A stretch of DNA of 64,000 nt, from the NCBI GenBank assembly GCA_041484525.1, contig JBGPHT010000026.1, positions 1-64,000 of the forward strand, written 5' to 3'. A program made the position numbers and the translations under genes. Source of the DNA: JBGPHT01 sp041484525 (GTDB taxonomy: Bacteria; Acidobacteriota; Terriglobia; Bryobacterales; Bryobacteraceae). A model generated the notes under the pieces. The model saw only the letters and a list, made by a program, of their open reading frames with translations, did no database searches and was not told where the DNA came from. Of the stretch, positions 18,418 through 28,685 are shown piece by piece (position 1 is the first letter of the stretch; every line of letters begins with the position of its first letter).

Positions 18418-19470
18418 TCACACGATCAACATACAATCGCCGTACGAATAGAAGCGATAGCGCTGGTGCACGGCGTGCTGGTATGCGGCGAGCGCCAGTT
18501 CCTTTCCGGCGAACGCGGCGACCAGCAGCAGCAAGCTCGTCCGCGGCAGATGGAAATTGGTCAGCATCGCCCCCACTCGCTGGAACTTGAAACCCGGATA
18601 TATGAAAATGTCCGTCTCTCCCTCCATTTCGCCGCCGCGGGCCGCGCTCTCGACGGTCCGTACGCTGGTGGTTCCTACCGCCACCACGCGACTCGCGGCC
18701 GCGATCTTCGATGCGGCCTCGGGCGCGATCCGGTACCGTTCGGCATGCAATCGCGCCGCCTCCACGGTCTCCGTGTGCAGGGGCTGAAATGTTCCCAAGC
18801 CGACGTGTAGCGTCACGTACGCTGTCTCCGCCCCCTGCGACTGGCAGTCGGCCAACACCTCCGGAGTGAAATGCAGGCCCGCCGTTGGCGCCGCTACCGA
18901 CCCCTTTTCACGCGCGAAGATTGTCTGATATCTCTCGCGGTCTGCCGCTTCGTCCGGCCGCTTGATGTAGGGCGGCAGCGGTACGTGGCCGATTCTCTCG
19001 AAGGCCGCGAATAGATCCTCCGCTCCGTCGAACCGGATGGTGCGTTCGCCCAATTCGCCGCGCGCGATGATCTCTCCCTCCAGTCCGCCGTCGAAGCGGA
19101 TGCGCTCGCCGAGCCGCATCTTGCGACCCGGCCGCACCAGCGCATCCCACTCCCGCGGTCCCACCGGCCGCAACAGAAACACTTCCACGCTGCCGCTCAG
19201 GTACTCGTGGCGCTTGGGATTGTTTTTCCCGATGGCCAGCGATCGCACGCCCGCGCGCTGTCCGAAGAGCCGCGCCGGGAACACTCGCGAATCGTTCAGG
19301 ACCAGACAATCGCCCGCGTGCAGAAACGAGGGGAACTCGCGAAAGTGCCGATCCTCCCAGCGTCCCTCGTCGCGGTAAACCACGAGCATGCGCGATGAGG
19401 CGCGATCCGGCAATGGCTTTTGGGCGATCAGTTCCGGGGGCAAGTAATAGTCGAATTCCGCCAGATCCAT
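18418..19470 (-). CDS. queA: S-adenosylmethionine:tRNA ribosyltransferase-isomerase
   Basis: 350 residues. It transfers and isomerises the ribosyl of SAM onto preQ1-modified tRNA, giving epoxyqueuosine. Motifs: FDYYLPPELIAQKPLPDRASSRML at the N-terminus (split here as FDYYLPPELIAQ and KPLPDR), LVLNDSRVFPARLFG, GSVAAPTAGLHFT, YVTLHVGLGTFQPL, VAVGTTSVRTVES, NFHLPRTSLLLLVAAFAG. The ATG at 19470 has GGAGGAC just upstream; an open extension to 19584 is out of family. Queuosine pathway partners are not in this window. Confidence 0.97.
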   Translation of the reverse strand: MDLAEFDYYLPPELIAQKPLPDRASSRMLVVYRDEGRWEDRHFREFPSFLHAGDCLVLNDSRVFPARLFGQRAGVRSLAIGKNNPKRHEYLSGSVEVFLLRPVGPREWDALVRPGRKMRLGERIRFDGGLEGEIIARGELGERTIRFDGAEDLFAAFERIGHVPLPPYIKRPDEAADRERYQTIFAREKGSVAAPTAGLHFTPEVLADCQSQGAETAYVTLHVGLGTFQPLHTETVEAARLHAERYRIAPEAASKIAAASRVVAVGTTSVRTVESAARGGEMEGETDIFIYPGFKFQRVGAMLTNFHLPRTSLLLLVAAFAGKELALAAYQHAVHQRYRFYSYGDCMLIV

Positions 19471-19519
19471 TCCGTCCTCCACTCTACCGCCGCACCGTGT
19501 AGAATATGGCAAACAGCAC

Positions 19520-21118
19520 ATGCAAGCGCATACACGACTCTCTGGAGCATTCCTCCTCGCGGTGGCGCTCGCCACCGCCGACACTTACCCGCGACAGCCG
19601 GGCATCAACGCGGCGCACTACACGTTCCGCATCACGCTGAGCGACGACACGGACGAAATCACGGGCGCGGCCACCGTCGAGGTGCGCTTCCTACAGGCCA
19701 ATGTGACGCAGTTCGCGCTCGATCTCGTGTCGGCCGCCGACGGCAAAGGGATGACCGTTACCGGCGTCACGATGGACGGGGCGGCCCTGCGATATTCACA
19801 CGAGGCCAACCGTCTCGCCATTACTTTGCCTGCGGCGCCGAAGGTGGGCGAGAAGCGCGCGGTAGAAGTGAAGTACCACGGCGTCGCGGCGAAAGGACTG
19901 CGCATCGGCGCGAACAAGTTCGGCGATCGCACGTTCTTCAGTCTCAACTGGCCTAACCTGGCGCGCGAATGGCTGCCTATGATCGACCACCCCTACGACA
20001 AGGCGACGAGCGAATTTCTGGTGACCGCGCCCAGTAAATATCAGGTGGTGGCGAATGGCCTGCTGCAGGAAGAGACCGACCTCGGCGACGGCCGCCGCCT
20101 CACGCACTGGAAACAGTCGGTACCGATTTCGTCGTGGCTGAATGCGATCGGCGTGGCGCAGTTTGCGACCCGCCATTTCGGGACGGTCAAGGGCATTCCG
20201 CTCGAGACCTGGGTTTTCCACCAGGACCGCGACAACGGCATCGTCACCTTCGAAACGCCCACCCGCCAGGCGGTGGAGTTCCTTTCCGATCACATCGGAC
20301 CGTATCCCTACGAGAAGCTAGCGGATGTGGAGGCAGCGGGCCTCGGCGGCGGCACCGAACACGCCAGCGAAATTTTCTATGGCGAGCGCTCGGTCGGCAA
20401 CCGTCCCGCAACTGGCCTGGTAGCCCACGAGATCGCCCACCAGTGGTTCGGCGATTCCATCACGGAGAAGGATTGGGACGATGTGTGGCTGAGCGAAGGC
20501 TTCGCCACCTATTTCACGCTGCTCTGCGCCGAGCACTATGAGGGCCGTGACGCGTTTGTTGCCGGCCTCAAGAGCAGCCGCGATCGCATCTTCACGTTGG
20601 AAAAGCGGAACCCGGCGATGGCGGTCGTCCACGACAACCTCGCCGACATGAGCAAGGTGCTGAACCAGATTGTGTACCAGAAGGGCGGATGGACGCTCCA
20701 CATGCTGCGGAGCCAGATTGGTACCGAGAAGTTCTGGGCCGGCATTCGCGAATACTATAAACGCTACCGTGACAGCAGCGCGTCCACTGATGATTTTCGG
20801 CGTGTGATGGAAGAAACGTCGGGCGTCGAACTGGGCTGGTTATTCAAGCAGTGGCTCTACCGGCCGGGGTCGCCCGTGGTGGAAGGCGGCTGGCGCTACC
20901 ACCCGCAGACTAAGAAGCTGGAGATCGAGCTGACGCAAACGCAGGCGGGCGACGCATACCGGCTCCCGCTCGAAGTCGGCGTCGATGGGCATAGTGAGAA
21001 GATTGAATTGACCCAGAAACAGCAGCGCTTCGAACTTGCCGCGGAGAAGGAACCGTCGGCGGTGGTGCTGGACCCGAACACGTGGGTGTTGATGGACGCT
21101 AAGTTTGCCAAGCGATAA
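19520..21118 (+). CDS. Secreted M1-family metallo-aminopeptidase
   Basis: 532 residues with a signal peptide (hydrophobic about 8-21). An N-terminal beta-rich domain precedes the M1 active site. The exopeptidase motif reads GGGTEHASEIF near 277, a GxMEN variant with His in place of the usual Asn. HEIAHQWFGD follows near 304, with WLSEGFATYF supplying the third zinc ligand, a full HExxH-18-E. It is shorter than 850-residue PepN and lacks the C-terminal helical domain. It releases N-terminal amino acids from peptides outside the cytoplasm. It is followed 12 bp later by another peptidase, and diverges from queA across 49 bp. Confidence 0.92.
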   Translation: MQAHTRLSGAFLLAVALATADTYPRQPGINAAHYTFRITLSDDTDEITGAATVEVRFLQANVTQFALDLVSAADGKGMTVTGVTMDGAALRYSHEANRLAITLPAAPKVGEKRAVEVKYHGVAAKGLRIGANKFGDRTFFSLNWPNLAREWLPMIDHPYDKATSEFLVTAPSKYQVVANGLLQEETDLGDGRRLTHWKQSVPISSWLNAIGVAQFATRHFGTVKGIPLETWVFHQDRDNGIVTFETPTRQAVEFLSDHIGPYPYEKLADVEAAGLGGGTEHASEIFYGERSVGNRPATGLVAHEIAHQWFGDSITEKDWDDVWLSEGFATYFTLLCAEHYEGRDAFVAGLKSSRDRIFTLEKRNPAMAVVHDNLADMSKVLNQIVYQKGGWTLHMLRSQIGTEKFWAGIREYYKRYRDSSASTDDFRRVMEETSGVELGWLFKQWLYRPGSPVVEGGWRYHPQTKKLEIELTQTQAGDAYRLPLEVGVDGHSEKIELTQKQQRFELAAEKEPSAVVLDPNTWVLMDAKFAKR

Positions 21119-21130
21119 CCGGGAGATCTG

Positions 21131-22549
21131 ATGAAGCTATTCCTGACCTCACTCATAAGTCTTGCGCCTCTCGCGGCCCAACCTGTCTTTACTAACGTTT
21201 TCCCGCCGGACGAATACGCGGGGCGCCGCGCGCGTGTCATGGAGAAGATCGGTGACGGCGTCGCCATCCTCCAGGGCACCACCGAGCGGCCGGGCGAGCA
21301 GCCGCTGCGCCAGAACAATCAGTTTCACTACCTCACCGGCGTCGTCGAGCCAAGGGCCCTTCTTCTGATCGACGGCAAGGCGAAGCGATCCACGTTGTTC
21401 CTCAATCCGCGCAACGAACGGCGCGAAGTGCGCATGTTCGGCCCCGGCCTCTACCCCGGCGACGAGGCTGCAAAAGAAAGCGGCATCGAGGCAGTGCTGG
21501 CGCGCGATGAATTCAAGGCCGCACTCGACGCCGTCGCCAGAGAAGGCCGCGCGATCTACGTACCCTTCCGTCCGGAGGTCCTCGGCAGCGCGTCCGCCAG
21601 CGATCCCGCCGCGCTGGCTCGAGCCAATAAGAATGACCCGTGGGACGGCCGTACCTCGCGGGAAGAAGCTTTCATCGCGCATCTGAAGGCGGCCGCCGCG
21701 GAATCCAAGATACAGGATCTCGACCCCATCATCGACAACCTGCGTGGTACCAAGAGTCCGCGCGAGATCGCTGTCATTCGCGAAGCTACCCGCATCGCGG
21801 GCCTCGGCATCATGGAAGCGATGCGCGATTGCCGTCCTGGAATGTACGAGTACCAGCTTCAAGCCGACGCCGAATTCATCTTCAAGTATTACGGCTCGTA
21901 CGGCGCCGCCTATTTCGCGCTGATCGGCACTGGTCCAAATGCTTACTACTCGCACTATCACAAGGACACGGCACAGATCAAAGACGGCGACCTGGTCCAG
22001 TTCGATTACGCGCCCGACTACAAGAACTACACGTCCGACGTGACGCGCGTCTTCCCGGCCAACGGCAAGTTCACGCCCTGGCAGCGCGAGTTCTACACCA
22101 TCTACCTGCGCCTCTACCAGGCGGTGATGACTTCCATCAAGGTGCACGCGCGCGCCAGCGACATCATCAAGGATGCGGTCGGTAAGATGGACCGGATCAT
22201 GGCCGGCTACCAGTTCACCGATCCGCGTATCAAGCAGGCCGCCACCAAGTTTGTGGAGAACTATCGCCGCAGCCGCGCCAACGGCCTCGGCCACAACGTT
22301 GGGATGGAGGTGCACGATGTCCGCAACCCGACGCCTACGCTCGAGCCTGGCCAGATCTTCACCATCGAGCCGGCCATGCTGATCGAAGAGATGCACCTCG
22401 GCATCCGAATGGAAGACATGCTGCTCATCACGGAGAGCGGCTACGAAAATCTCTCGGCGTTTGTGCCGGTCGAGATCGCCGACATTGAAAAGCTCATGGC
22501 CGAGCCGGGCCTGAGCGATGCTATGCACCGCACACCGCCGCGACAGTAG
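21131..22549 (+). CDS. Secreted M24B Xaa-Pro aminopeptidase
   Basis: 472 residues with a signal peptide (KLFLTSLISLAPLAAQ). An AMP_N domain (about 25-160) precedes the pita-bread catalytic domain. Dinuclear metal ligands are visible: the two Asp in DYAPDYKNYTSDVTRVFP, His in GLGHNVGMEVHD, and Glu in FTIEPAML and GIRMEDMLLIT. The enzyme removes an N-terminal residue preceding proline. GGGAG precedes the ATG. Secreted forms are less common than cytosolic PepP. It forms a likely operon with the M1 and S9 peptidases. Confidence 0.93.
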   Translation: MKLFLTSLISLAPLAAQPVFTNVFPPDEYAGRRARVMEKIGDGVAILQGTTERPGEQPLRQNNQFHYLTGVVEPRALLLIDGKAKRSTLFLNPRNERREVRMFGPGLYPGDEAAKESGIEAVLARDEFKAALDAVAREGRAIYVPFRPEVLGSASASDPAALARANKNDPWDGRTSREEAFIAHLKAAAAESKIQDLDPIIDNLRGTKSPREIAVIREATRIAGLGIMEAMRDCRPGMYEYQLQADAEFIFKYYGSYGAAYFALIGTGPNAYYSHYHKDTAQIKDGDLVQFDYAPDYKNYTSDVTRVFPANGKFTPWQREFYTIYLRLYQAVMTSIKVHARASDIIKDAVGKMDRIMAGYQFTDPRIKQAATKFVENYRRSRANGLGHNVGMEVHDVRNPTPTLEPGQIFTIEPAMLIEEMHLGIRMEDMLLITESGYENLSAFVPVEIADIEKLMAEPGLSDAMHRTPPRQ

Positions 22550-22569
22550 TTTTGTTGAAGGGAACTCAC

Positions 22570-24786
22570 ATGCGCCTATCGACTATCACACGCCCATTCG
22601 CAGCCGCATTGCTGCTCACTGCCATCGCCAGTGCGCAGCCGTCGGACCAGCTCCAGTCCATGCTGCGCCGCATCTTCAACTCCAACGAATTCGCCGGAGG
22701 CGGACGCGGCGGCGGTCGTGGAGGCCGCGGCGGTGGTGGCGCCGGCCGCTGGGTCGAGGGTGGCTACACGGCTGTCGAAGGCAGCGAAATCGTGAAGTAC
22801 GATCCGGCTACCGGGGCGCACGAGACGCTCATCAACGCGGCGCCGCTGACCTTCGGCGAATACGCATGGTCGGCGGATAATTCCAAGCTGCTCGTCATGA
22901 CCAAACCGCAGCGCGTGCTCATTCGCAAGACGGCAGGTGAATACTGGGCGATCGACCGGCAGGGCGGCGCGCGCAAGAAACTCGGCGGCGAGAATGCTTC
23001 GGATCTCCTGTTCGCCAAGCTGTCGCCCGACGCCTCAAAGGCCGCCTACGTGCGCGGCACCAATCTCTATGTCGAAGACCTTGCGAGCGGCGCCATCACG
23101 CAGCTCACTTCGGACGGCACCGACATGATCATCAACGGCACGTCGGACTGGGTCTACGATGAGGAGTTCGCGCTACGCGATGGATTCCGCTGGAGTCCCG
23201 ACAGCCAGAAGATCGCGTACTGGCAGTTCGACCAGCACGGGGTTCCCGAATACGCTCTGGTCAATTACACGGATTCGCTCTATCCCGTGATCTTCAAGTA
23301 CCCATACCCGAAGCCCGGGCAGCAGAATGCGTCGGCGCGCGTCGGCGTCGTCAGTGCGAAGGGCGGCCCGACTCGCTGGGTGAAGGCTCCCGGCGATCCG
23401 CGCAATACCTATATTCCGCGGATGGAATGGTGCGGCCCCAACGAGCTGATCCTGGAGCATCTGAACCGGTTGCAGAATACCAACGACGTCCTGTTGGCGA
23501 ATGCCGAGACGGGGGATGTCCGCCGCATGTTCCGCGATGAGGACAAGGCGTGGACCGAAGTGAACAACAACCTGCGATGGATCGGCAACCGCCTGCTGTG
23601 GACCAGCGAAAGGGATGGCTGGCGGCACGCGTACACGGTGGGGCGCGACGGCGACATGCGGCTGATCACCAACTTCGCCGCCGACGCGATTTCGATCGCC
23701 GCTGTGGATACGGCGGGCGGCTGGCTCTACTTCATCGCGTCGCCCGACGAACCCACGCGGCGTTACCTCTACCGCTCTCGTCTGGACGGCAGCGGCAAAC
23801 CGGAGCGCGTCACGCCGCCGAACTCGCCCGGCGCGCATTCCTACGACATCTCGGCCGACGGCAAGTGGGCATTTCACACGTGGTCGCGCTTCCAGGTGCC
23901 GCCTACGACCGAGCTGGTGCGGCTGCCGTCGCACGAAACCGTGCGCGTGACGCAGGACAACGCCGAGATGAAACAGAAGGTTGCTGAGGTGCTGGGGAAT
24001 CGCTCCGAGTTTGTCCAGGTGGATGCCGGCGACGGTGTGAAGATCGACGGCTGGCTGATGAAGCCGCGCAATTTCGATCCGTCGAAGAAGTACCCGATCA
24101 TCGTCTACGTGTACGGTGAGCCAGCCGGAGCCAATGCTGTCGATCAGTTCTCCGGCAATCGCAATCTCTTCCATGCCGCCCTGGCCGACGAGGGTTATCT
24201 GGTCGCGACGTTCGACAACTCCGGCACACCTACTCCGAAGGGCCGCGCGTGGCGCAAGGTAATTTATGGCTCGGTCGGCGTATTGGCCTCGAAAGAGCAG
24301 GCTGCGGCGTTGCGTTCGCTGGCCTCGACGCGTCCCTATGTGGACCTCTCGCGCGCCGGCGTGTGGGGATGGAGCGGCGGCGGATCGATGACCCAGAACC
24401 TCATGTTCCGCTCGCCCGATCTATACAAGGTCGGGGTCGCGGTGGCGGCGGTGCCCGATCAGACGCTTTACGATTCCATTTACCAGGAGCGCTACATGGG
24501 CCTGCCGCAGGACAACGCGAAGGGCTATCACGATGGCTCGCCAATCAACTTCGCCGAGGGGCTGAAAGGCAAGCTGCTGATCATTCACGGCACGGGCGAC
24601 GACAACGTCCATTTCCAGGGCGACCAGCGCCTGGTCAACCGATTGGTGGAGTTAGGCAAGCAATTCGACTTCATGGAGTATCCGAACCGGACGCACGGCA
24701 TCAGCGAAGGCCGGGGTACACAGCTTCACGTGTACACGCTGATCTCGAGATACTTCGAGGACCACCTCCCGCCGGGCCCGAAGTAG
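22570..24786 (+). CDS. Secreted S9 prolyl peptidase (dipeptidyl peptidase IV type)
   Basis: 738 residues with a signal peptide. An RGG-rich low-complexity stretch (about 43-60) follows, then the DPP-IV beta-propeller with the double-Glu substrate motif YDEEFALRDG (Glu about 198-199). The alpha/beta hydrolase domain has Ser in GWSGGG (about 602), Asp in GTGDDNVH and His in RTHGIS. It cleaves X-Pro dipeptides from N-termini. The ATG at 22570 has GAAGGGA 6 nt before it; in-frame TTG codons upstream are less likely. Third of three consecutive secreted peptidases. Convergent with the TonB receptor gene. Confidence 0.93.
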   Translation: MRLSTITRPFAAALLLTAIASAQPSDQLQSMLRRIFNSNEFAGGGRGGGRGGRGGGGAGRWVEGGYTAVEGSEIVKYDPATGAHETLINAAPLTFGEYAWSADNSKLLVMTKPQRVLIRKTAGEYWAIDRQGGARKKLGGENASDLLFAKLSPDASKAAYVRGTNLYVEDLASGAITQLTSDGTDMIINGTSDWVYDEEFALRDGFRWSPDSQKIAYWQFDQHGVPEYALVNYTDSLYPVIFKYPYPKPGQQNASARVGVVSAKGGPTRWVKAPGDPRNTYIPRMEWCGPNELILEHLNRLQNTNDVLLANAETGDVRRMFRDEDKAWTEVNNNLRWIGNRLLWTSERDGWRHAYTVGRDGDMRLITNFAADAISIAAVDTAGGWLYFIASPDEPTRRYLYRSRLDGSGKPERVTPPNSPGAHSYDISADGKWAFHTWSRFQVPPTTELVRLPSHETVRVTQDNAEMKQKVAEVLGNRSEFVQVDAGDGVKIDGWLMKPRNFDPSKKYPIIVYVYGEPAGANAVDQFSGNRNLFHAALADEGYLVATFDNSGTPTPKGRAWRKVIYGSVGVLASKEQAAALRSLASTRPYVDLSRAGVWGWSGGGSMTQNLMFRSPDLYKVGVAVAAVPDQTLYDSIYQERYMGLPQDNAKGYHDGSPINFAEGLKGKLLIIHGTGDDNVHFQGDQRLVNRLVELGKQFDFMEYPNRTHGISEGRGTQLHVYTLISRYFEDHLPPGPK

Positions 24787-24792
24787 CTCGGC

Positions 24793-27700
24793 CTACCACC
24801 TCAAGTAGGCGCGTAGCTGGACGTTGCGCGCACCTACTTGCGTGGCACTGGTCTGGCCGAACGAAGTCGAGCTGATGCTGATTGTACTTGTACCGTTGGT
24901 GGTCGTGCCGATCGAGAAGACAGGATGGTTCAGGAAGTTGAGAAATTCGGCTTGCACGGTGAAGCGCACGTGTTCCTTTATGGGTACGTCCTTGCCGATC
25001 GCCATGTCGGCGCTGAAGAACTTCGGCCCGTATACATACAGGTACTGGCCGAACTGTCCGGGCGTGGACGGCAGTGACAGGTACTGCGGATTGGCGCGGC
25101 CGTCAGCACCGACGAGCGAACGGTCCGCATTGTAGAGCGTAGTAGCGCGCGGGCCGTCGCTGAACGAACTCATCATACTCTGGAGTTGCGACAAGCTTAG
25201 GCCTGAGAGGTTGACCCCGGCATCGGTCCCCGAGTTGACGTTCACCGTGCGCTGGCCGCTGGTGAGCTTGTATACGTGTCCGGTGGTAAGCCGCCAGATA
25301 CCCGATAATGACCAACCGCCTGCGATGCGATTCAGGGCGCCGTTCGCGATTGCAAACTTACGGCCTTTGCCGAACGGGAGGTCGTACGTGCCGTATGACT
25401 GGAACGTCTGCCGCACGTCGAAGGGGCTGGGCGCCTTGTCCTGGGCGAAGTTGCGGATGGTCGTATAGTAGGCGGCGAGCGTGTTGTTCACGATGTACAG
25501 GTCGCCCATTCCGTGTGACAACGTGTAATTAGCGCTCAGTGTCAGGCCGCTCTTCAACCGCCGCCTGAGATCCACCTGAAGGCCGTTGTAAGTCGACCAG
25601 GAATTGTCATCCGTGACAGTCAGGTCGCCGACATACGGGTTAGGAACGAAAAAGTTGATCGGGTATGGGCCGGGGGCATTGTAGCCGCGATCCGCGCACG
25701 GACCGAAGTTATTACCGACAAGGCGGCAAAAGTAAGTCGGGCTGCTCGGTCCCTGGAGGGTAGAGGCCGCGGTCCCCGCATTCCCCTGCGTCAATTGAGT
25801 GATGAAAGTATTGCTGGTGAAGCCGGATGCCGCCGCCAGCGCCGGTTGTGACCCGCGCGCCGCGAACGCCGCTTCATAGATGGGCAAAGCCACCTGCCCC
25901 GGCCGGCCCAGGTTCTGGAAGCTATTCACTCCGGCAGCCAGGTTGATCTTGAGGTTGTTCTGCGCGTTGACGAATTCCTTGAGAAATCCGTTCTCGAATA
26001 TGTTGACTTCCTGGACTCCGTAGAGGTGCCACTTATGCGTCGTCTTGTTACCGACATAGCGCACTTCGAGCACAGTGTCGCGCGCGACCTCGCGCTGGAT
26101 CCCGAAATTCCAGCTTTGCACATAGGGATTCCGCAGCGTCGGTAGCTGGCCTGGTCCATTCCTCTTTCCGGCAGTCGTGCCGACGTTGTAGTTCTGAAAA
26201 GCGAACTGGCCCTCCTTGAAAGGCGGCGTGAATGAGGATGGCGCAACCAAGAAGGCCGGATCGGGCGATTGCAGAGTCAGACCCGGCGTGTATTCCGAGC
26301 CTGGACTGGCCGACACCGAACGCCAGTTACCGGCATTGGTATTGATCCAGTAGTCCACATTCAACCCCTCATCGAAGTAGCTGATCCCATAGCTGCCGCG
26401 GACCACGGTCTTGTTACCAAGGAGTCTGCCTAACAGTCCTCCCGAAAAATTGGGGTTCCATGCGAACCCGAAATTGGGCGCGGGGTTGACGTGATCGGGA
26501 GCATAGGTAACCGAACGCTGTCCGATCGAGGGTATGCGGCTCGCATCGAGGACGCCCGGTTGAAAATTGGCGTTCGAAGGCGCCAGCACGTCGTCGATTG
26601 TGGGCGACATGAACGTGTTGTTGGTGTTGGTCATGACACCGGTGAACTCCCAACGCAGGCCATAGTTCAACGTCAGGCGCGGGCTCACACGAAACGAATC
26701 CTGCACGTAGAGGCCCCAGGACCGGTAGTTCTCGCGATACACCAGGGGCGCGAATTTGGCATACTGCCGTGCCTTCTCGTCGATGTTCTCGAATCCCTGG
26801 ATCATGCTCACACGGCCCGTGAGAGTAGCGTAGAGTTGGGCCGCGGCAGCCACATCCTGTGTGCGGATGAGCGGAATGTTGGCGGCCGTGAAGACCGAGT
26901 TGACGGGATCGTTGCCGGAGACACCTAGCGAGTAATTCAATACGCCCGAGAACTGATAGAAATCGTTCTCGTAGAAGCGCGTATAGATCGCGCTGCCTCC
27001 GAACTTGACGTTGTGTTTTCCTTTGACCCAGTTGAACTCGTCGGAAAACGTATATGCCGGATTGGTCCGGATGAGGGGTGTCGCATTCGGGATAAATGCG
27101 CCAATGCCGCTGCCGAACGTCACCCGCTTGTCGCTCTGTGAAGACCACTGGTGCACCGAATTGCCGATATTGCTGCCCGAGACGCTACCCTGAATCCCGA
27201 ACTTCACGGAATTGAACAACGTGGGCGTCACAGTCCAATCCACGCCATTCGAGAGGGCGTAACGGGTGAACTTACTTTCACCGCTTTGCACGCCGAGGCC
27301 GGGATATGGGACGCCGGTCGGGTTCACGTGCTCGTGCTGCATGTTCCAACTGCCATGCCACGCCACCTGATTGGTGATCTGATAATCCAGGCGTGCCGTG
27401 GGGTAGATATCGCGCGATCCGGTCTGCTGCTTCCACGTCAGCGAATTCTGGTACAGGTTGCTGCTCGAGGGAAGGACGGTCCCCCGGTCGATAGTTCCGT
27501 TGATGGCTTTGAGCGCGGTCGCAACGGTGGGGTCAATCGCCGTGGGATAGCCGTTGGCGCCCGCGAGCTGGAGCACATTGACGGTGTGCGGCAGGCCATC
27601 GGTGCCGACAAACCGGTACACTCCGCTCTGCGCCTCCTGCGTTAATAGGGTGGCCGTATTATTGGCCGAACCGGGCCGCGGGGCGTCCTCGTAGTTGACA

Positions 27701-28590
27701 AAAAAGAACAGCCGATTCCTCAGAAACGGCAGGAAGGGCAGCCGCAGCGGACCGCCCAGGTTACCGCCGAAGTCATTCAATCGCACCTTGGATTTCGGCA
27801 GGCTGCGCATGTTGTTGAAGAACTCGCCGGCGTTCAGCGCGTCGTTACGGAACTGTTCGAAGAGGCTGCCGTGGAACTGGTTGGTCCCGCGCCGCGTGGA
27901 GAAGCGGATGGTCACGGCGCCGCCCGAAGCCGCGTCGGCCTCCAGGCCGCTGGTCGAAACGGTGACCTCATCCACCGCATCCAGCCGCAACGGAACCAGC
28001 GAGCTGAAACCACTGCCGCTTTTGTTGCGCGTGTCGTTGACGTTGATGCCGTCCAGGCTGATGTTCAAGGCGGACTCGAACAGGCCGTTGAACGTCGTGA
28101 TGCCGCCGGAGGTCGAGGAGGCGCCCGCCGAGAGCGCCGCGAAGGTCAGGGTATCGCGGCCGGAGAGGGGAAGGTCCTTGATGTAATCATTCCGGATCGT
28201 GGAGGCTACCTGGTTCGACGTGGTCTCGAGCATAGCGGCTGAGCCGCTCACTTCCACGGTCTCCGCGACGGTGCCGAGTTTGAGATTCACCGAGAGGTCG
28301 GTGGCACGACCCGTTTCCACAATGACGCCCGAATACACCGCGGTCTGGAAGCCCGGCGCCGTGATGGTCACGTCGTAAGTGCCAGGCAGCAGGCTGAAAA
28401 CGGTGTAGGAACCGTCGGCCCCCGACGTGGTGGCCTTGGTAATCCCGGTCGCCGTATCGCGCGCGACGATGGCCGCCTTCGGCACCAGTGTATTGCTGGG
28501 ATCGTACACCGTGCCCTTGATGTCACCGGTGGAGCGCTGCGCTATCGAAAGCGTAGCGGAAAGAATCAAAACGGCAAGCAGGCTCTTCAT
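24793..28590 (-). CDS. Oar-like TonB-dependent outer-membrane receptor with carboxypeptidase-regulatory domain
   Basis: 1265 residues. The signal peptide is KSLLAVLILSATLSIAQ. A CarboxypepD_reg-like domain (about 22-105) contains GDIKGTVYDPS and GSYTVFSLLPGTYDVTI. A plug domain (about 115-230) and a very large 22-strand-type barrel follow, ending in an aromatic residue (QLRAYLRW). AAGGGG 4-5 nt before the ATG at 28590 sets the start. Oar-like receptors are greatly expanded in Acidobacteriota and probably import oligosaccharides or peptides. Placement opposite three secreted peptidases suggests peptide uptake, but that is inference. Confidence 0.92.
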   Translation of the reverse strand: MKSLLAVLILSATLSIAQRSTGDIKGTVYDPSNTLVPKAAIVARDTATGITKATTSGADGSYTVFSLLPGTYDVTITAPGFQTAVYSGVIVETGRATDLSVNLKLGTVAETVEVSGSAAMLETTSNQVASTIRNDYIKDLPLSGRDTLTFAALSAGASSTSGGITTFNGLFESALNISLDGINVNDTRNKSGSGFSSLVPLRLDAVDEVTVSTSGLEADAASGGAVTIRFSTRRGTNQFHGSLFEQFRNDALNAGEFFNNMRSLPKSKVRLNDFGGNLGGPLRLPFLPFLRNRLFFFVNYEDAPRPGSANNTATLLTQEAQSGVYRFVGTDGLPHTVNVLQLAGANGYPTAIDPTVATALKAINGTIDRGTVLPSSSNLYQNSLTWKQQTGSRDIYPTARLDYQITNQVAWHGSWNMQHEHVNPTGVPYPGLGVQSGESKFTRYALSNGVDWTVTPTLFNSVKFGIQGSVSGSNIGNSVHQWSSQSDKRVTFGSGIGAFIPNATPLIRTNPAYTFSDEFNWVKGKHNVKFGGSAIYTRFYENDFYQFSGVLNYSLGVSGNDPVNSVFTAANIPLIRTQDVAAAAQLYATLTGRVSMIQGFENIDEKARQYAKFAPLVYRENYRSWGLYVQDSFRVSPRLTLNYGLRWEFTGVMTNTNNTFMSPTIDDVLAPSNANFQPGVLDASRIPSIGQRSVTYAPDHVNPAPNFGFAWNPNFSGGLLGRLLGNKTVVRGSYGISYFDEGLNVDYWINTNAGNWRSVSASPGSEYTPGLTLQSPDPAFLVAPSSFTPPFKEGQFAFQNYNVGTTAGKRNGPGQLPTLRNPYVQSWNFGIQREVARDTVLEVRYVGNKTTHKWHLYGVQEVNIFENGFLKEFVNAQNNLKINLAAGVNSFQNLGRPGQVALPIYEAAFAARGSQPALAAASGFTSNTFITQLTQGNAGTAASTLQGPSSPTYFCRLVGNNFGPCADRGYNAPGPYPINFFVPNPYVGDLTVTDDNSWSTYNGLQVDLRRRLKSGLTLSANYTLSHGMGDLYIVNNTLAAYYTTIRNFAQDKAPSPFDVRQTFQSYGTYDLPFGKGRKFAIANGALNRIAGGWSLSGIWRLTTGHVYKLTSGQRTVNVNSGTDAGVNLSGLSLSQLQSMMSSFSDGPRATTLYNADRSLVGADGRANPQYLSLPSTPGQFGQYLYVYGPKFFSADMAIGKDVPIKEHVRFTVQAEFLNFLNHPVFSIGTTTNGTSTISISSTSFGQTSATQVGARNVQLRAYLRW

Positions 28591-28685
28591 TGTCCCCTTC
28601 CACAACCGGAGTGTAATCGTTTACACGACTGTATATGGGACTTGCGCTCCCGTCAAGGGGTTCGGATAATTTTCAAGTGTTTCGT

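Noticed and set aside
21149..22528. 459-codon open frame on the minus strand
   Set aside because: Antisense to the M24 peptidase with all metal ligands present; a high-GC artefact.
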